Positions 61,850-64,000 of a stretch of DNA of 64,000 nucleotides are shown piece after piece; positions within the stretch are counted from its first letter, which is position 1, and the number at the start of each line of letters is the position of its first letter. The translations under genes and the position numbers were made by a program. Below the pieces are notes generated by a model. It worked only from the letters and a program-made list of their open reading frames with translations. It had not been told where the DNA came from and did not search any database. This stretch comes from Marchantia polymorpha subsp. ruderalis (lineage: Eukaryota > Streptophyta > Marchantiopsida > Marchantiales > Marchantiaceae): positions 6,101,501 to 6,165,500 of the forward strand of contig AP031355.1 of assembly GCA_037833965.1 (NCBI GenBank), written 5' to 3'.

Positions 61850-63169
61850 ATGTCGACTGGGGCTGGCGGGAGCAACCTAAGTGCTAGAGCTGTCCGCAAG
61901 TTCCGACGAGATTCAGAGAAGGCCGTGGAAGAGACACGGCGTCAAAACAAGAAAACACCAAAAAGAGTACCTAAGCCTAGTTCGGCCGACATCCTTGGGG
62001 AACCTACCCCCGGCGACTCGGAACCAAACTTGGTGCTTACAGTTCTACTAGATATTCCTTGCACGGACCCGCCTAGTGAAGTAGAACCGACCGCCCGAGA
62101 ACCGTCGACAGACACACCGATGGCGGACGGACAAGCCAATGTGCGGCTACCTCAGCCGATTACTAAACATTCCTACCCGAAGTACAAAGGGAGTGGGGAT
62201 GACGACGATGCAGATTCATACATCAAGTTATTCGAATCGGTGTCTATTGCCAATCGCGAGATCGCAGACGACGACCGACTAAGGATCTTTCCAAGCCTTC
62301 TGCGGAAGAAAGCGAGGAGTTGGTATAATCACGAGAGCATCGATCCGACTGGGTTGACAACATGGGCCCAGCTGAAGGAGAAGTTCCTTCGCCGCTTTCG
62401 CGAGCTCGGCTACGACAGCCGGGTTTTGACGAAGTTACGTAATTTGCAGCGAGAGAAGAAGGAGAGTCTGCGTGACTACACTGAGAGATTTCTGGACCTC
62501 CTCGACAGAATACCAAAAACAGGACCAGGGTCCCCTTTCTCGGTACAACAAGCTGTGGATTGGTACGTGACCGGTTTAACTCGGGAGATGGAGACGTTTT
62601 GCCGACGCAGCAAGTGCGACACTATTGAGGACGTGATTGCATCGGCAGAAGCCTTCGAAACTTCCACTCTCAACCGAAGAGGGAGAGAGAGACGGGAGTC
62701 GAAGGAGCGAAAACCGAAGGGAGGGCGAAGACGGCGTAGAGGTACAACTCCGTCATCGGAGGAATCGTCTTCGGACGAGAACCGTTCTTCATCCGAAGAA
62801 GAGGAAACCTCATCGTCGGAGGAGGAGAAGAAGAGGAAGAAGCATGGGTCAGCGAAGAAAAAGGGCATCCGACGAGTGACTACGGACAGAGCGCCGGGAG
62901 ATATAGCTTCGAAGATGGAGACCCTGGTGAAGGACTTCGCCGATCTCAAGGTTCAAGTGGTAGGCGGGCATGATCGCAGAAAATCACCCGGGAGAGTGCG
63001 AGCGAACTTATGGTGTACTACGTGCGGGGCGGTGGGACATGCAAACACCGAGTGCCTTACCACCCGGCCGTCATATCCAGTCAACGCAGTAGAGTGGGCG
63101 CAACCGTACTATGGAGAGCACCCTCAGTACTATGGAGAGGCTAGCGAAGAGACAGCCTACGCCGTCCAG
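61850..63169 (+). pseudogene. N-terminal part of F2 Gag
   Basis: The stretch starts MSTGAGGSNLSARAVRK and is colinear with F1 Gag through SYIKLFESVSIANRE, SWYNHESIDPTG, TWAQLKEKFLRRFRELGYDS, the Ser/Glu and Lys-rich tract and the first zinc knuckle (WCTTCGAVGHANTEC). It is cut before the second knuckle. Beyond 63169 the open frame is LTR sequence read by chance. It is a fossil fragment, fairly young by its good conservation. Confidence 0.88.
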
Positions 63170-63817
63170 TACACTTTCTACCTCACAAGGCGCATTTCTA
63201 GGGCCCAAGGCGGATTTTCCGCCGACGCCGAAGCGCCTGTGCACAGGCGAGCGCCTGTGCGTAGGCGGACTTCGCGCCTCCCCTAACCCTACTTCGCCTG
63301 TGCACAGGCGAACGCCTTTGTCCGCGCATAGGACAAAACTTGATTCCCCCTTCCGCGTAGGCGGAATTCGCGCCGGTGGCGAACTCTTTCCGCCGTAGGC
63401 GACCGCCTCCGTTTCTTCCAATGGTGATAACTCCCTAAGTCCTCATCCGTTCCAAGCGTTCTTGGACTCGTTGGAATCAGTGCGTCGAGCTCTTTCCAAC
63501 GGGACCCTAACTTGGTCAAGGCGCCCAAGGGTTGACCTAATTATGGAGGGTTTCCCTACAGCCGCGGACGCAACCTCCGAAGGCGGGTTTTGCGCCTTGC
63601 GTCGTAGGGGTCCTAACTGCAGAGCTCGCAGGGAGGGTGGTGCCTGTCCTTACTGCTGCGCCCCAAATCCCAGATTCTACAAGATCCTTCGAGGATCCCC
63701 GCGATCTTCCGGATTCACTCCGTTTTGATGTACCGAAGGCTATTTACAATGCTGCCAGGGTACAGTTTTCCAAAAATGTTTTAATTTCCTCAAAATTGCC
63801 AAAAGTGGGGTACCACA
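63170..63817 (-). repeat. 5' end segment of the split F2 minus LTR
   Basis: The reverse complement runs from TGTGGTACCCCAC (63817) through the U3 leader with CCTGTGCACAGG palindromes to GAAAGTGTA. It continues, in LTR order, the part ending at 56351, with about 22 bp missing. Confidence 0.88.
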
Positions 63818-63822
63818 CCGCA
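63818..63822. repeat. Target site duplication CCGCA, right copy
   Basis: Matches 51654-51658. The next 16 bases continue the interrupted F1 LTR coding sequence (antisense). Confidence 0.88.
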
Positions 63823-63838
63823 TCCTCCCTCTGCTGTT

Positions 63839-64000
63839 TGTGGTAACACACTTTTTGTTTTTTTTGCAGAATTTAAACAATTTTAGAAAACTAGTACCGA
63901 AGCAGTGTTTGTAGTTAGAAAAGGGTACGTTAAATAGAGTGGATCGAGGAGATCGTCACGAGGACACGAAGAATTGCGTAGTCGGATGTAGCGACGCCAA
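63839..64000 (+). mobile_element. Start of another F1-family LTR, cut by window end
   Basis: TGTGGTAACACACTTTTTG begins a stretch matching 10135-10296 with scattered substitutions. It is inserted into the minus-strand F1 LTR piece. Whether it is a solo LTR or a full element cannot be seen. Confidence 0.88.

Larger units (their letters stand above)
56352..63169 (+). mobile_element. Partial F2 element: complete 5' LTR, primer site and start of gag
   Basis: The LTR is 56352-61763 (5,412 bp, TGTGGTACCCC...GTGGGTTATTACA), followed by a primer site and gag up to 63169, where minus-strand F2 LTR sequence resumes. Pol and the 3' LTR are absent, so it is a truncated fossil. It links the F2 LTR family to a gag closely related to that of F1. 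Confidence 0.9.
51659..63817 (-). mobile_element. F2-family solo LTR on the minus strand, split by a later F2 insertion
   Basis: The two parts are 51659-56351 and 63170-63817 (5,341 bp together, against 5,344 bp for the solo LTR at 17125). The right end reads GGGGTACCACA and the left TGTAATAACCC. Matching CCGCA duplications prove one integration event. A partial plus-strand F2 element lies between the parts. No gag or pol of its own is attached. Confidence 0.9.

Noticed and set aside
63170-63286. C-terminal extension of the F2 gag frame
   Set aside because: This is reversed LTR leader sequence read by chance after the element is cut; it resembles no Gag.

Overview
The window is nuclear plant DNA. 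Three intact class III (secretory) peroxidase genes, a family confined to streptophytes, lie among Ty3/gypsy LTR elements of the plant OTA (Ogre/Tat/Athila) type with a tRNA-Asp primer site. The compact four-exon peroxidases and the unfamiliar LTR families suggest a non-seed land plant such as a bryophyte, but this is a guess. Composition changes sharply: the GC-rich LTR blocks (1-24078 and 47387-64000, apart from an AT-rich spacer at 49953-50677) enclose an AT-rich gene island.

Left block. A recent, whole-looking element (F1) fills 1-15000; its 5' LTR starts before the window. It sits in an older F1 LTR (15001-17124 plus 22474-23017), which is also split by a solo LTR of a second family, F2 (17125-22468, 5-bp target duplication TAGAT). 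All of this lies in the LTR of a third family, F3 (tail 23018-24078). The LTRs are about 4.9-5.4 kb long, and in F1 and F2 each carries a long sense ORF (851-1035 aa) upstream of the LTR TATA box, so inside U3. The ORF is conserved between two diverged families and is intact even in solo LTRs. Its product has a conserved N-terminal domain, a palindrome-rich low-complexity linker, and a coiled-coil C-terminal region with a fixed basic tail. This LTR-borne gene is the best candidate for an undescribed system.

Middle island (24079-47386). A decayed minus-strand gypsy pol fossil and featureless AT-rich DNA with two strong hairpins are followed by the peroxidase cluster. A head-to-head gene pair (minus gene plus plus gene) is present twice: 29649-34093, where the plus gene is reduced to a deletion pseudogene, and 36513-43830, where both genes are intact. 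Short 3'-end relics precede each minus gene, and scrambled exon relics follow the last gene. The intact genes share exon sizes of 216, 192, 166 and 404 bp and encode 325-aa secreted haem peroxidases with all catalytic residues.

Right block. A minus-strand F3 solo LTR lacking the long ORF (47387-49952) is followed by a minus-strand F1 LTR piece (50678-51658). That piece is split by a minus-strand F2 solo LTR (51659-63817, target duplication CCGCA), which is itself split by a partial plus-strand F2 element with LTR, primer site and gag (56352-63169). The opposed F2 LTRs form a giant inverted repeat. Another plus-strand F1 LTR starts at 63839 and leaves the window.
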